Notes: generated from the sequence alone by a model not told the origin. Positions 45,081-53,821 are shown, counted from the stretch's first letter. The stretch is 64,000 bases of DNA from Gemmatimonadaceae bacterium (GCA_020852815.1 JADZAN010000032.1:1-64000), one strand, 5' to 3'. Numbers and translations: made by a program.

Positions 45081-45578
45081 TCAGCTCGCGCCGCCGCCGC
45101 GCATCCGCTCGATCGCGGCCGCCAGGTCGGGCTCGAAGCCGCTTCCGATCACCACGCCTCCGCCAGCCGCAATCACCTGTTCGGCGTGGGCAAGATCGTC
45201 CTCGCGCACCAGCGCCACGATCATCGAGGCTCCCATCTCCAGCCCGCTCCCAAGCTGGCGCAGCGTGTCGTCGGGAAAGCCGGCGTCGATGAAGTAGGCG
45301 GCCAGCCCCCCGGCCAGCGCTCCCACGACGGGACCGATCCCCGGGAGGACGATGGCCGCCAGGGCGCCAACCGCCGCACTCTTGCCGATCCCCCAGTCCT
45401 GCGTCTCGTGGAAGCCGACCTTGCCATCGGCCTCGCGCTCGATCAGCGCCACATTGCCGAGCCGCGCGCCAGCATTCTTGAGTTGGTCGAGCCCGCTCTT
45501 CGCGCCCCCCGCCGTGGGGTAGCGTGCGATGACGATCTTGCGGGAAACGGACGGCGGGGTGGGAACTGGGCTGCTCAT
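45081..45578 (-). CDS. DUF1269-type small membrane-associated protein
   Basis: 165 residues. A GGAKSGLDQLKNAG start, then a Gly/Ala-rich hydrophobic region AAVGALAAIVLPGIGPVVGALAGGLAAYFIDAG (about 70-102) and GLEMGASMIVALVREDD, which is the pattern of DUF1269/general-stress proteins. These have no settled function; some are linked to membrane stress. Single gene, start ATG at 45578, preceded by an intergenic region of 160 bases towards the adhesin-E-like gene. Confidence 0.6.
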   Translation of the reverse strand: MSSPVPTPPSVSRKIVIARYPTAGGAKSGLDQLKNAGARLGNVALIEREADGKVGFHETQDWGIGKSAAVGALAAIVLPGIGPVVGALAGGLAAYFIDAGFPDDTLRQLGSGLEMGASMIVALVREDDLAHAEQVIAAGGGVVIGSGFEPDLAAAIERMRGGGAS

Positions 45579-45738
45579 GACAGGCTCCGGCGAGGATGAT
45601 TCCTATATCGCACCTGCGCGCCATCCGTGCAACCGTCGGTGTCGTCGCGCATGGCGAGCGGAATGGAGCCGCGATAACGTTCGAACCTGCCGGCGCCACA
45701 TGCGTTGACCTCGCCTGGCCACCCTCACCACGTCGATC

Positions 45739-46140
45739 ATGCACCGATCGCACCTCGCCCTCGCCATGCTCCTCGCCGCCCCAAGCGCGCACGCCACCGT
45801 GCAGCCACGGTGGCAGGAGATCGGAAAGACGCGCACCGGGAACCCCGTCTATGTCGACGCGCGCACGGTGAAGAAGGGAAAGGATGGAATCGTCAACGCA
45901 ACCATCCGCGTCGTGTACACCACGCCGGTCAAGTCACCCAAGGGCGAACTGACCGCCTCGCGCGCCGTGGCCATGTTCGACTGCGCGAAGATGACCTTCG
46001 CCACGAAGGAGAACGCCACATACATCGACGAGAAGAGCAACACCGTCTTCCAGCGCACGGTCAACAAGCAGCCGGGCTTTGGACCTGCCATTGCAGGCAA
46101 CTTTGCCGACGTCGCATTGCAGCACCTGTGCAAGCCGTGA
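45739..46140 (+). CDS. Surface-adhesin-E-like small secreted protein
   Basis: 133 residues with a signal peptide (LALAMLLAAPSAHAT). The mature part shows PRWQEIGKTRTGNPVYVDARTVKK, FDCAKMTF and a terminal LQHLCKP, with two Cys that can pair. The arrangement recalls the small Adhesin_E family; the match is from the pattern of strands and cysteines, not from a database. A single gene followed by a 19-bp repeat array. Function unknown. Confidence 0.6.
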   Translation: MHRSHLALAMLLAAPSAHATVQPRWQEIGKTRTGNPVYVDARTVKKGKDGIVNATIRVVYTTPVKSPKGELTASRAVAMFDCAKMTFATKENATYIDEKSNTVFQRTVNKQPGFGPAIAGNFADVALQHLCKP

Positions 46141-46160
46141 TACGCGCGCCCGGCGCCGCT

Positions 46161-46253
46161 GCCTGACCGCACGCCGCCGCCTAACGGCGCGCCGGTAGCC
46201 TGACCGCGCGCCGGTGGCCTGACTGCGCGCCAGTAGCCTAACTGCGCGCCGCC
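46161..46253. repeat. Five tandem copies of a 19-bp unit (GCCTRACYGCGCGCCRSTR)
   Basis: Units start at about 46161, 46179, 46198, 46217 and 46236; the first is 18 bp. The array runs into the stop codon of the DUF456 gene at 46238-46240. Each unit begins with GCCTGAC or GCCTAAC. Confidence 0.75.
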
Positions 46254-46735
46254 GCGAAGAGCAGGACCACCGCCATCGCGCACCCCAGCCCGGTCTTGGC
46301 CGCGGCGGCCGCGATGCGCCCCAACAGCGCCCCCCATGCCACGCGCGTGGCGCTCCCGCGCGTCGACTCGGCGCGGGTGAGTTCGAGCAACAGCGCCCCC
46401 GCGAACGCCCCAATGAACGCGCCGATCACGCTCCCGATCACCGGGATCGGAATTCCCACCACCGCCCCCACCAAGCCGCCGGCAATCGCCCCCCACCCCG
46501 CGCGCGGCGATCCGCCGTAACGCTTCGTGTAGCGCGCGGCGAGGGTGAACTCGAGGACTTCGGCCACCAGCGCCAACGCCGCCGCCACGCCCAGCGCCAC
46601 CGCACCGATCTGCGCCGCCGGGACGAGCCAGTCGTACAGCAGCGCCGCGCCGAGCATCAGCCAGAGCCCCGGAAGGCCGAGCGCGACCAGGAAGATCGAC
46701 ACGACGAAGACAGCGGCAAGGATGATGAGCGACAT
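46238..46735 (-). CDS. DUF456-family membrane protein
   Basis: 165 residues. Four to five hydrophobic stretches: LIILAAVFVVSIFLVALGLPGLWLML (1-26), QIGAVALGVAAALALVAEVLEF, WGAIAGGLVGAVVGIPIPVIGSVIGAFIGAFAGALLLEL and a last one at the C-terminus. The PGLWLM and VVGIPIPVIG motifs are typical of DUF456. No function is established. The stop lies inside the 19-bp repeat array. Confidence 0.78.
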   Translation of the reverse strand: MSLIILAAVFVVSIFLVALGLPGLWLMLGAALLYDWLVPAAQIGAVALGVAAALALVAEVLEFTLAARYTKRYGGSPRAGWGAIAGGLVGAVVGIPIPVIGSVIGAFIGAFAGALLLELTRAESTRGSATRVAWGALLGRIAAAAAKTGLGCAMAVVLLFAAARS

Positions 46736-46754
46736 GGCCTAAAGGAAAGAAGAA

Positions 46755-46796
46755 CGGCGCGGGTGTGGCGTCGACTGACACCACAACTCCGCGCCG
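46755..46796. terminator. Terminator after the dapA-like operon
   Basis: CGGCGCGG (46755-46762) pairs with CCGCGCCG (46789-46796), with further inner pairing GTGGCGTC/GACACCAC. On the minus strand it is followed by a pyrimidine-rich TTCTTCTTTCC, so it can end the trpS-to-aldolase transcript. Confidence 0.65.
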
Positions 46797-46871
46797 AATC
46801 CCTACGGCAATGCATGCGCAACGGATTCGCCGCTCGCCGCGAGCGGCGGCCGGCGCCCGCCGAGTCCCCGC

Positions 46872-47777
46872 TCAGGCCACGGAGGCGACGCTCGCTTCCT
46901 TGAGCAGTTCGGAGACCAGCGCGACATCGGTAGGCGATGAGTCGAGCAACGGGAGGCGCACCGGGCCGCCGCGCAGCCCGACCTTCTCCATTGCCACCTT
47001 CACCCCCGGGATCCCCATGCGGCCGACGACTTCGAGCGCCAGCGGGGTGAGACGGCGCTGCGCCTCCGACGCTTCGGGCTCGAGCTTGACGGCGGCATGG
47101 CGCGCGACCTCGAGCGTGAGTTCGGTCGCGAAGAGGGCCACGGCGAGGATCCCTCCCACCACGCCCATTTCCAGCGCCTTGCGCCACGTCCCGCCATGCC
47201 CGGTAATGACGCCGAAGGTGGGCCCCTGCACCAGCAGGTACTTCGCCAGCGTGTCCAGGTCGCCTGACGAGTCCTTCATCCCGACGATGTTGTCATGCTC
47301 CGCCAGCCGCAACACGAGTTCCGGCTCGAGCCGGAAGTGCATGTACTTGGGGATGTTGTACAGCAGCACCGGGACCGGCGACTCGTCGGCAACGCGCGTG
47401 TAGTGCGCATGCAGCGCGGTGCTGGACATGGCGTTGCTGTAGTAGTGCGGTGCCACGACGAGGCAGGCGTTGGCGCCGCGTTCCGCCGCCTCCTTGCAGC
47501 GCCGGACGCAGGCCTTGGTCGACTCGGCCCCGGTGCCGACGATGAGCTGCTTGTCGGACGGGATGACCGAGCGTGCCATTTCCACGAGTCGCTGGCGCTC
47601 TCCTTCCTCGAGCAGCGCGGCCTCGCCCGTCGAGCCGGCCACGACCACGCCGTCCAGCCCGCCCGCGATGTGCGCCTTGAGGTTGGTGCCGAAGGCGTCG
47701 AGGTCGAGTTCGCCGCGACGGTCGAAGGTCGTGATGACCGGCCCAAAGATGCCCTTGATCGACGGGATCACTGCCAC
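46872..47777 (-). CDS. DapA/HOGA-family aldolase
   Basis: 301 residues, Schiff-base aldolase. The family motif GSTGEAA (about 48-54), VLLYNIPKYMHF (Tyr of the proton relay), IVGMKDSSGD (Schiff-base Lys) and GHGGTW are conserved. The YNIP and KDSSGD form fits the group that includes 4-hydroxy-2-oxoglutarate aldolase as well as dihydrodipicolinate synthase; from sequence alone I cannot choose, though the residues after Lys lean to the HOGA-type. The start overlaps pilT by 10 bases. It is followed by a terminator at 46755-46796. Confidence 0.82.
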   Translation of the reverse strand: MAVIPSIKGIFGPVITTFDRRGELDLDAFGTNLKAHIAGGLDGVVVAGSTGEAALLEEGERQRLVEMARSVIPSDKQLIVGTGAESTKACVRRCKEAAERGANACLVVAPHYYSNAMSSTALHAHYTRVADESPVPVLLYNIPKYMHFRLEPELVLRLAEHDNIVGMKDSSGDLDTLAKYLLVQGPTFGVITGHGGTWRKALEMGVVGGILAVALFATELTLEVARHAAVKLEPEASEAQRRLTPLALEVVGRMGIPGVKVAMEKVGLRGGPVRLPLLDSSPTDVALVSELLKEASVASVA

Positions 47778-48910
47778 ATCCCTCCGTTTGCGCTGAGGTT
47801 GAGGTCCCCGCCGAAGCCGTCGGCGGGGACGCTGAGGTCGTTGCTCCCCTTCTTGAAGTCCGACATTTGCAGCTGGAAGTCCGCCGGGCGCGTGGAGGCC
47901 GCCAGCGCCACGTCGAACGACACCAGCCCGGTGGTCACCATCTCCGCCAGGTGCTGGTCGAACGTCTGCATGCCGTACTGCACCCGCCCCTCGGCCATGT
48001 AGTCGCGGATCTCCCCAACGTTCTGCTGCAGGATGAGGTCGCGGATGGTGGGGGTGTTGATCATGATCTCGCAGGCCACGGCGCGCCCATGCCCGTCGGC
48101 GCGCGGCAGCAGCCGCTGCGAGATCACCGCATGCAGCGACTCCGCCAGGCGCAAGCGCACCACCTCCTGCTCCTCCGGCGGGAACATCGACACGATGCGC
48201 ATGATCGTCGTCTGCGCGTCGGGCGTGTGCACCGTCGCCAGCAGCAAGTGCCCCGTCTCGGCCGCCTTCATCGCCGTGTCGATCGTCTCCGGGTCACGCA
48301 ACTCGCCCAGGACGATCACGTCCGGGTCCTGCCGCAGTGCTGCCTTGAGCCCCTGCCGGAAATTCTCGGTGTCGACCCCGATCTCGCGCTGCGTGATCGA
48401 GCTGCGCACGTCTCGATGCAGGAACTCGATCGGCTCCTCCAGCGTGACGATGTGCTTCTCGACGTTGGTGTTGATGTGCGAGATCATCCCCGCCAGCGTC
48501 GACGACTTCCCCGAACCCGTCACCCCCGTCACCAGCACCATCCCGCGCTCGGCGAGCGCGATGCTCTCCAGCACCGGCGGCAGCGCCAGCTCGCTGATGC
48601 TCGGCACCTTGAATGGGATCACGCGCATCACGATCATGAAGCTCGAGCGCTGCCGCAGGATGTTCACGCGGAAGCGCCCGATTCCCGGCGCCCCCCACGA
48701 GCAGTCGTAGTCGAGCAGCGAGTCGATCCGCTCCTTCACCTTCTCATTGGCGATGAGGCGCATCGCGATCGCCCGCGTCTGCTCGGGCGTCAGCGCCTGC
48801 TTGGTCATCGCCACCAGCTTCCCGTCGATGCGCGCGCGAAAGACGTCCCCGGCCTTGATGTGCAGGTCCGAAGCACCGCGATCGACGGCCGCCTTGATGA
48901 TCTTCTCCAC
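47768..48910 (-). CDS. pilT: PilT/PilU-type pilus retraction ATPase
   Basis: 380 residues. An N-terminal PAS-like region (SDLHIKAG) leads to Walker A GVTGSGKSSTLA (about 132-143), the Asp-box IVTLEEPIEFLH, Walker B DPDVIVLGELRDPET and the His-box GHLLLATVHTPDA. The AIRNLIREHK element of PilT retraction motors is altered (PTIRDLILQQNVGEIRDYM). It would power type IV pilus retraction or secretion; pilus assembly genes are not in the window. The start follows the dehydrogenase gene by 3 bases and the stop overlaps the aldolase gene. Confidence 0.88.
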   Translation of the reverse strand: MEKIIKAAVDRGASDLHIKAGDVFRARIDGKLVAMTKQALTPEQTRAIAMRLIANEKVKERIDSLLDYDCSWGAPGIGRFRVNILRQRSSFMIVMRVIPFKVPSISELALPPVLESIALAERGMVLVTGVTGSGKSSTLAGMISHINTNVEKHIVTLEEPIEFLHRDVRSSITQREIGVDTENFRQGLKAALRQDPDVIVLGELRDPETIDTAMKAAETGHLLLATVHTPDAQTTIMRIVSMFPPEEQEVVRLRLAESLHAVISQRLLPRADGHGRAVACEIMINTPTIRDLILQQNVGEIRDYMAEGRVQYGMQTFDQHLAEMVTTGLVSFDVALAASTRPADFQLQMSDFKKGSNDLSVPADGFGGDLNLSANGGMWQ

Positions 48911-48913
48911 GAA

Positions 48914-49957
48914 TCAGTATCCCGCGTCCTTGTCGACCACGTTGCGAAGCGGTTCGCCTCGCGCGTAGGCCCACCAGTTGTCCAGGAAGAGGTCGAGCGC
49001 ACGCCGCCAGAACAGCCGGGGCGACACATACGCCACGTGCGGTGTCACGAGGGCATTCGGGAGCGACCACAGCGAACTGGTCGCCGGCAACGGTTCCTCC
49101 TGAAACACGTCCAGCACCGCCCCACGAATCTGCCCATCGGCGAGCCCTCGCGCGAGCGCCACTTCGTCCAGCAGCGCGCCGCGCGCCACGTTCACCACGA
49201 TCGCGCCGCGCGGGAGGGCCGCCAGCCGCTCGGCGCCCAGCACCCCGCGCGTCTCGGGCGTCAGCGGCGCGGCGAGCACCACCACGTCAGACTCCGCCAG
49301 GGCGCCGTCCAGCGCGTCGAGGGCAATCATCGCGTCGAACGCCGGCGGCGGCGCCAGGTGCAAGCGGCGCCGGACCCCCGTCACCCGGGCGGCCCCAAGC
49401 GCACGGAACCGACGCCCGATCGCCGTGCCGAGCCCCCCGGCGCCAATGATGAGGACGCGGCACTCGCACAGCTCGCGCATCGCCACCCGCTCGTCGGTGA
49501 ACGGCGTCTTGTCCCATCGCCGCCCCTGGCGCAGCTCTACCGCGTAGTCGAAGCCGCGCAGGAAGTGCAGGACGCCGCCGACCACGTGCTCGGCGATACT
49601 CTCCCCCATCGTCCCCGCCGAGTTGGTGAACACCACGTCGCTCGCCACCAGCGCCGGGAAGAGCGACTTCCCGACGCCAGCCGCCGCCGAATGCACCCAA
49701 CGTAGCCTCGGCGCCGCGGCAAAGAGCGCCTCGGCGATTCCCCAGCCGAAGTACACCTCCATCTCCGGGGCCTCGCGCAGCGCCCCAGCCGTGACCACGT
49801 GCCCGGCGTCGGTGTGGAAGGGAGTGGCGTCGTCGAGGATTTCCACCGACCAGCCGGGAGGGGCTGCCGCGGCGATGCGCTCCAGCCCCTGTGCGGGGAG
49901 CGACCAGTTGCGCGCCTGGGCGCTGACTTCCACGACCAGGCGGCGGGGGGCGATCAT
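48914..49957 (-). CDS. D-2-hydroxyacid dehydrogenase
   Basis: 347 residues from MIAPRRLVVE. The NAD-binding motif VLIIGAGGLGTAIGRRF (about 160-176) and the downstream LAAPLTPETRGVLGAERLAALPRGAIVVNVARGALLDEVAL block with its catalytic Arg, then ALDVFQEEPLPATS with Glu and TPHVAYVS with His, make a D-2-hydroxyacid dehydrogenase. The substrate (glycerate, glyoxylate or another 2-oxoacid) is not fixed. The start at 49957 gives an ATGA overlap with trpS. Confidence 0.85.
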   Translation of the reverse strand: MIAPRRLVVEVSAQARNWSLPAQGLERIAAAAPPGWSVEILDDATPFHTDAGHVVTAGALREAPEMEVYFGWGIAEALFAAAPRLRWVHSAAAGVGKSLFPALVASDVVFTNSAGTMGESIAEHVVGGVLHFLRGFDYAVELRQGRRWDKTPFTDERVAMRELCECRVLIIGAGGLGTAIGRRFRALGAARVTGVRRRLHLAPPPAFDAMIALDALDGALAESDVVVLAAPLTPETRGVLGAERLAALPRGAIVVNVARGALLDEVALARGLADGQIRGAVLDVFQEEPLPATSSLWSLPNALVTPHVAYVSPRLFWRRALDLFLDNWWAYARGEPLRNVVDKDAGY

Positions 49958-50928
49958 GCCAACCCCATGCGCTCCCGCACCTCGGCCATCGTCGTCCGCG
50001 CCACCGCGCGCGCGCGCTGCGCGCCGTCGCCTAACGCGTCGGTCACCAGCGACGGGCGCGCGGCCAGCTCCGCGGCCCGGCTCCGGATGGGGACGAGCTC
50101 GACTTCCATCGACTCGGCCAGCACCTTCTTGCAGTCGATGCACCCCCAGCCCGCGCTGCGGCACATCGCCGCCACGTGCGCCTGCGTCGACTCAGGGCTA
50201 AACGCCTTGTGCAGTTGGAAGATGTTGCAGACGTCGGGGTTGCCGGGGTCGGTGCGCTTGACGCGCGCCGGGTCGGTCATCGCCGGGCGCAGCTTCTCCC
50301 AGATCGACTTCGGGTCCTCGAGCAGCGCGATCGTGTTCCCCAGCGACTTCGACATCTTGGCCTGCCCGTCGAGGCCGAGGATGCGTCGCGTCGGCGTGAG
50401 GCGGGCCTGCGGCTCGGGAAAGTAGCCCTCCCCGAAGCGGGCGTTCCAGCGCCGGGCAATCTCGCGCGACAGCTCCAGGTGCTGGACCTGGTCCTCGCCG
50501 ACGGGGACGATGTCGGCGTGATAGAGGAGGATGTCGGCCGCTTGCAGGACGGGGTAATTCAGGATCCCCGCCACCACACTTTCCTGGCGCGCCGCCTTGT
50601 CCTTGAACTGTGTCTGCCGCTCGAGCTCGCCCAGCGGCGTGATCGCGTTGAACGCCCACGCCAGCTCCGTGTGCTCCGGCACGTCGGACTGCACAAAGAG
50701 CGTCGTGGTCGACGGGTCGATCCCCGCCGCGAGCAGCGACGTGGCCATCTCGTGCGTGCGCGTGCGCAGCTCGTCCGGGACGAACGGCTGCGTGATCGCA
50801 TGGTAGTTGACGACGCAGATGAAGGACTCGAACTCGCGCTGGAGCGTGACCCAGTTCTTCACGGCCCCGAGGTAATTCCCGATATGCAGTTCCCCGGAGG
50901 GCTGGATTCCGCTAAAGATTCTTGGCAT
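49954..50928 (-). CDS. trpS: Tryptophanyl-tRNA synthetase
   Basis: 324 residues, class I synthetase of the short bacterial type. Signature HIGN in PSGELHIGNYLGAV (about 10-23) and KMSKSLGN (about 191-198) are conserved, together with VPVGEDQVQHLELSREIARRWN. It charges tRNA-Trp. Start MPRIFSGIQPSG is the normal N-terminus. It leads a minus-strand operon with the dehydrogenase (4-base overlap), pilT and the aldolase. Confidence 0.95.
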   Translation of the reverse strand: MPRIFSGIQPSGELHIGNYLGAVKNWVTLQREFESFICVVNYHAITQPFVPDELRTRTHEMATSLLAAGIDPSTTTLFVQSDVPEHTELAWAFNAITPLGELERQTQFKDKAARQESVVAGILNYPVLQAADILLYHADIVPVGEDQVQHLELSREIARRWNARFGEGYFPEPQARLTPTRRILGLDGQAKMSKSLGNTIALLEDPKSIWEKLRPAMTDPARVKRTDPGNPDVCNIFQLHKAFSPESTQAHVAAMCRSAGWGCIDCKKVLAESMEVELVPIRSRAAELAARPSLVTDALGDGAQRARAVARTTMAEVRERMGLA

Positions 50929-51020
50929 GCGGGCAAACTAAGGGGGCTCACTTTCCCGTCGCAACGCGATTGCCGCGAGCGGCCCGCGCAGTTCCGCGCG
51001 CTCCCTTGGCATTCCCGTCA

Positions 51021-51095
51021 CGCTCCATTCGCGCGTCATTCGCGATAGAATGGCGTTCCATTTGAGCTCCATTCGCGCTCCAATCGCGCTCCATT
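51021..51095. repeat. Degenerate repeats of a CGCTCCATTCGCG-type unit
   Basis: Between trpS and the phosphatase gene, about five imperfect copies of GCTCCATTCGCG/GCTCCAATCGCG occur (51021-51033, about 51033-51045, 51065-51077, 51077-51089 and a last partial one). The unit length is about 12 bases and the array lies directly before the phosphatase start, so it overlaps the likely promoter. Confidence 0.6.
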
Positions 51096-51110
51096 CCCAC
51101 CCTCACCGCC

Positions 51111-51929
51111 GTGTCCACCACTCCACCAACGCCCGCGCGCGAACCCGTGCTGCAGCAGCTGCTGCTCGATGCCGCGGTGCACGCGGCACGTCTTGGCGCC
51201 GAATTCGTGCGCTCACGCACCGGCGATCTCGCCACGCTCGACTGGCAGGTGAAATCGCGGGCCGACTTCGTCAGCGAGGTCGACCTGGGCGCGGAGACCC
51301 GCATTGCCGAGTACCTCGGCCAGCGCGTCCCCGAGGCGCTCGTGCTGGGGGAGGAGCTGACACCGGGGGCCGCTTCGGCCGATGGGATCGTCTTTGTCGT
51401 GGACCCGCTCGACGGCACGACCAACTTCCTGCACGGCTATCCGGAGTACGCAGTGTCGATCGGGGCGATGGTGGGTGGGGAGCTGTCGGTGGGTGTCGTC
51501 CTGCAGATTCCGCAGGGGACGCTGTACAGCGCGCTGGCCGGCGGGGGGGCGTATTGCGATGGTGAGCGCATCTCGGTGTCGGCCACGACCCAGCCGCTGC
51601 GCGCCCTGTTGGCGACCGGCTTCCCGTTCAAGCGGGCCGACGAGGTGGAGCCCTACCTGCGGCAGCTACGCCGCGTGATGACCCAGGTGTCCGGGGTACG
51701 ACGCGCCGGGAGCGCGTCGCTCGATCTCGCGAACGTGGCGGCGGGGCGCTTCGACGCTTTCTGGGAGCTGTCGCTGGCGCCGTGGGACATAGCCGCGGGG
51801 ATCCTCCTGGTGCGTGAGGCAGGCGGTCGCGTGAGCGACGTCACCGGCGCCGAGATCCAGCCCGCGCACACGTCGGTGGTGGCGTCGAACGGGGTGATGC
51901 ACGAGTGGTTGCTGGGGGAGTTGCGGTAG
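51111..51929 (+). CDS. Inositol-monophosphatase-family phosphatase
   Basis: 272 residues from a GTG at 51111. The Mg-dependent phosphatase motifs are present: GEEL (about 83-86), VVDPLDGTTNFLHGYPEY (about 104-121) and WDIAAGILLVREAGG (about 224-238). Substrates in the family include inositol phosphates, histidinol phosphate and PAP; the residues seen do not decide which. The preceding 180 bases carry a degenerate repeat array and no visible strong ribosome-binding site. Confidence 0.85.
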   Translation: MSTTPPTPAREPVLQQLLLDAAVHAARLGAEFVRSRTGDLATLDWQVKSRADFVSEVDLGAETRIAEYLGQRVPEALVLGEELTPGAASADGIVFVVDPLDGTTNFLHGYPEYAVSIGAMVGGELSVGVVLQIPQGTLYSALAGGGAYCDGERISVSATTQPLRALLATGFPFKRADEVEPYLRQLRRVMTQVSGVRRAGSASLDLANVAAGRFDAFWELSLAPWDIAAGILLVREAGGRVSDVTGAEIQPAHTSVVASNGVMHEWLLGELR

Positions 51930-51946
51930 GCCGGGGGGGCGGCGGG

Positions 51947-51988
51947 CGCGGAGCGGGGGGCGCGGAGCGGGGGGCGCGGAGCGGGGGG
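51947..51988. repeat. Three tandem copies of a 14-bp unit (CGCGGAGCGGGGGG)
   Basis: Exact threefold repeat directly after the phosphatase gene. The surrounding bases are also G-rich; the strand with many G runs could form secondary structure. Confidence 0.85.
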
Positions 51989-52105
51989 CGCGGGCGTCGA
52001 GAGCGCGGCGTTCAGCCCACGCGCTCCGCACGCGCGCAACGGAAGGATGACGAGCGCAATGGAATGATGATGCATTCGGCCGTGCGCGCGCACAGATTCT
52101 GTTTC

Positions 52106-52144
52106 GGGGGGGGCCCCCCACACCCTCACCCACCCACCCCCCCC
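52106..52144. repeat. G-run/C-run element, second copy
   Basis: About 8 G followed by 6 C, then a CA-rich spacer and a final run of C. The same plan occurs at 7940-7992, which suggests a shared element rather than chance composition. Confidence 0.5.
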
Positions 52145-52163
52145 GGATGAACACGCCCCCCGC

Positions 52164-52223
52164 CCCCAGCCTTCGCCGGGGCACGCCTCTCGTCCCCAGC
52201 TTTCGCTGGGGCAGGCCTCTCGT
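52164..52223. repeat. Two tandem 30-bp hairpin units
   Basis: CCCCAGCCTTCGCCGGGG-type (52164-52181) and CCCCAGCTTTCGCTGGGG-type (52194-52211) stems, each followed by CACGCCTCTCGT or CAGGCCTCTCGT. The second stem is perfect (CCCCAGC/GCTGGGG, 4-base loop); the first has one mismatch. The form resembles repetitive extragenic palindromes. Confidence 0.75.
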
Positions 52224-52247
52224 CTTCTCGTCCTCTCGTCCTCTCCC

Positions 52248-53768
52248 ATGAAGCTCGTCGAGTGCGTCCCCAACTTCTCCGAAGGACGCCGCCCCGAAAT
52301 CGTCGCCGCCATCCGTGATGCCATCGCCGCCACCGACGGCATCGTCGTCCTCGACGTGTCCAGCGACACGTCGCACAACCGAACCGTCATCACCTTCGTC
52401 GCCCCGGCGGAGCGCGCGGTCGACGCCGCATTCGCCGGCATGCGAACCGCCGCCCAGCATATCGACCTCACGCAGCACCAGGGCGAGCATCCCCGCATTG
52501 GCGCCACCGACGTCGTCCCCTTCATTCCGCTCGAAGGGGCCACCATGGACGACTGCATCGCGCTCGCCCGCTCGTTAGGCGCGCGCGCCGCCTCCGAGCT
52601 CGGCATCCCCGTCTACCTGTACGAGCGCGCCGCCACCACCCCCGCGCGCGAGAACCTCGCCGACGTTCGCCGCGGCGAGTTCGAGGGGCTGCGCGACGAA
52701 GTCGTCACCAACCCCGTGCGCCACCCCGACTTCGGCGAGCCACGGCTCCACCCCACCGCCGGCGCCACCGCCGTCGGCGCGCGCCCCTTCCTCGTCGCGT
52801 ACAACGTCTACCTGGGCGGCAAGGAAAACCTCCCCGTCGCCAAGGACGTCGCCAAGGCGCTGCGCCACTCGTCAGGCGGGTTGCGCTACGTGAAGGGGCT
52901 CGGGCTCGAAGTCGATGGCCAGGCGCAGGTGTCGATGAACCTCGTCGACATCGAGAAGACGCCGCTCTTCCGCGCCTTCGACATGGTCAAGCTGGAGGCG
53001 CAGGCGCACGGCGTCTCCCCCACCTGGTCCGAGGTCGTAGGCCTCGTCCCCGAGAAGGCGCTGTTCGACACCGCCGCCCGCCACCTGCAACTGCGCGGCT
53101 TCTCGCCCGAGCTCGTCCTCGAGCGCAAGGTCCGCGCAGCCCTCTCGGGCGGGGAAACGGTGAGCGGCTTCACCGCCAGCGTCGCCGCCGCCACCCCCGC
53201 CCCGGGCGGCGGGTCGGTCGCCGCGCACGTGGGTGCGTTAGGCGCGGCACTCGCCCAGATGGTCGCCGGCCTCACCGTGGGCCGCAAGAAGTACGTCGCC
53301 GTCGAGGCGGAAATGAAGCAGCTCGCCCTCGACGCCGCCGCACTCGGCTCCACGCTGGGCGCGCTCGTGGTGCGCGACGCGGAGGCCTACGGGGCGGTGA
53401 TGCAGGCCTACACCCTCCCCAAGGAAACGGAGGAGCAGCTGGCGGCCCGTACGCGCGCCATCGACGACGCACTCCTCGGCGCCGGCGCCGTCCCGCTCGA
53501 GACGGCGCGCGCATGCGCCGAGGTCGCCTCTCTCGCCCAGCGCGCCGCCGAGCGCGGCAACACCAACTGCGCCTCCGATGCCGGCGTGGCCGCGCTCCTC
53601 GCCGAGGCGGCGTGCCGCGGCGCCGTGTACAACGTGCGCATCAACGTCGCCTCGCTCAGCGACAAGGCGCGCGGCGCCGCACTCCTCGAGGAAGCCCAAC
53701 AGCTCCTCCTGGCCGCACGCACCAGCGCCGATGCCGCCACCGCCGTCGTCGAGCGCGCAATCGGGTAG
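52248..53768 (+). CDS. ftcD: Bifunctional glutamate formiminotransferase / formiminotetrahydrofolate cyclodeaminase
   Basis: 506 residues, two fused enzymes of the histidine-to-glutamate pathway and folate one-carbon supply. The N-terminal formiminotransferase begins KLVECVPNFSEGRRPEIV and continues to about residue 290, including GEHPRIGATDVVPFIPL. The cyclodeaminase half (about 310-506) contains ATPAPGGGSVAAHVGALGAALAQMV. The upstream series CGTCCTCTCGTCCTCTCCC takes the place of a Shine-Dalgarno sequence. A single-gene unit ending before a hairpin at 53822-53851; no other histidine-utilisation gene is nearby. Confidence 0.93.
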   Translation: MKLVECVPNFSEGRRPEIVAAIRDAIAATDGIVVLDVSSDTSHNRTVITFVAPAERAVDAAFAGMRTAAQHIDLTQHQGEHPRIGATDVVPFIPLEGATMDDCIALARSLGARAASELGIPVYLYERAATTPARENLADVRRGEFEGLRDEVVTNPVRHPDFGEPRLHPTAGATAVGARPFLVAYNVYLGGKENLPVAKDVAKALRHSSGGLRYVKGLGLEVDGQAQVSMNLVDIEKTPLFRAFDMVKLEAQAHGVSPTWSEVVGLVPEKALFDTAARHLQLRGFSPELVLERKVRAALSGGETVSGFTASVAAATPAPGGGSVAAHVGALGAALAQMVAGLTVGRKKYVAVEAEMKQLALDAAALGSTLGALVVRDAEAYGAVMQAYTLPKETEEQLAARTRAIDDALLGAGAVPLETARACAEVASLAQRAAERGNTNCASDAGVAALLAEAACRGAVYNVRINVASLSDKARGAALLEEAQQLLLAARTSADAATAVVERAIG

Positions 53769-53821
53769 TTCGCCGCGCGGCAACGCCCCGCGCGGCCATC
53801 GGTTGAACCACCCAATGCACC

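Larger units (their letters stand above)
51930..52247. other. Repeat-rich intergenic stretch before ftcD
   Basis: No gene is supported. From left to right it holds a threefold 14-bp repeat (51947-51988), a G-run/C-run element (52106-52144), two 30-bp hairpin units (52164-52223) and a CTCGTCYT series (52218-52243) that runs to the ftcD ATG. Confidence 0.7.
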
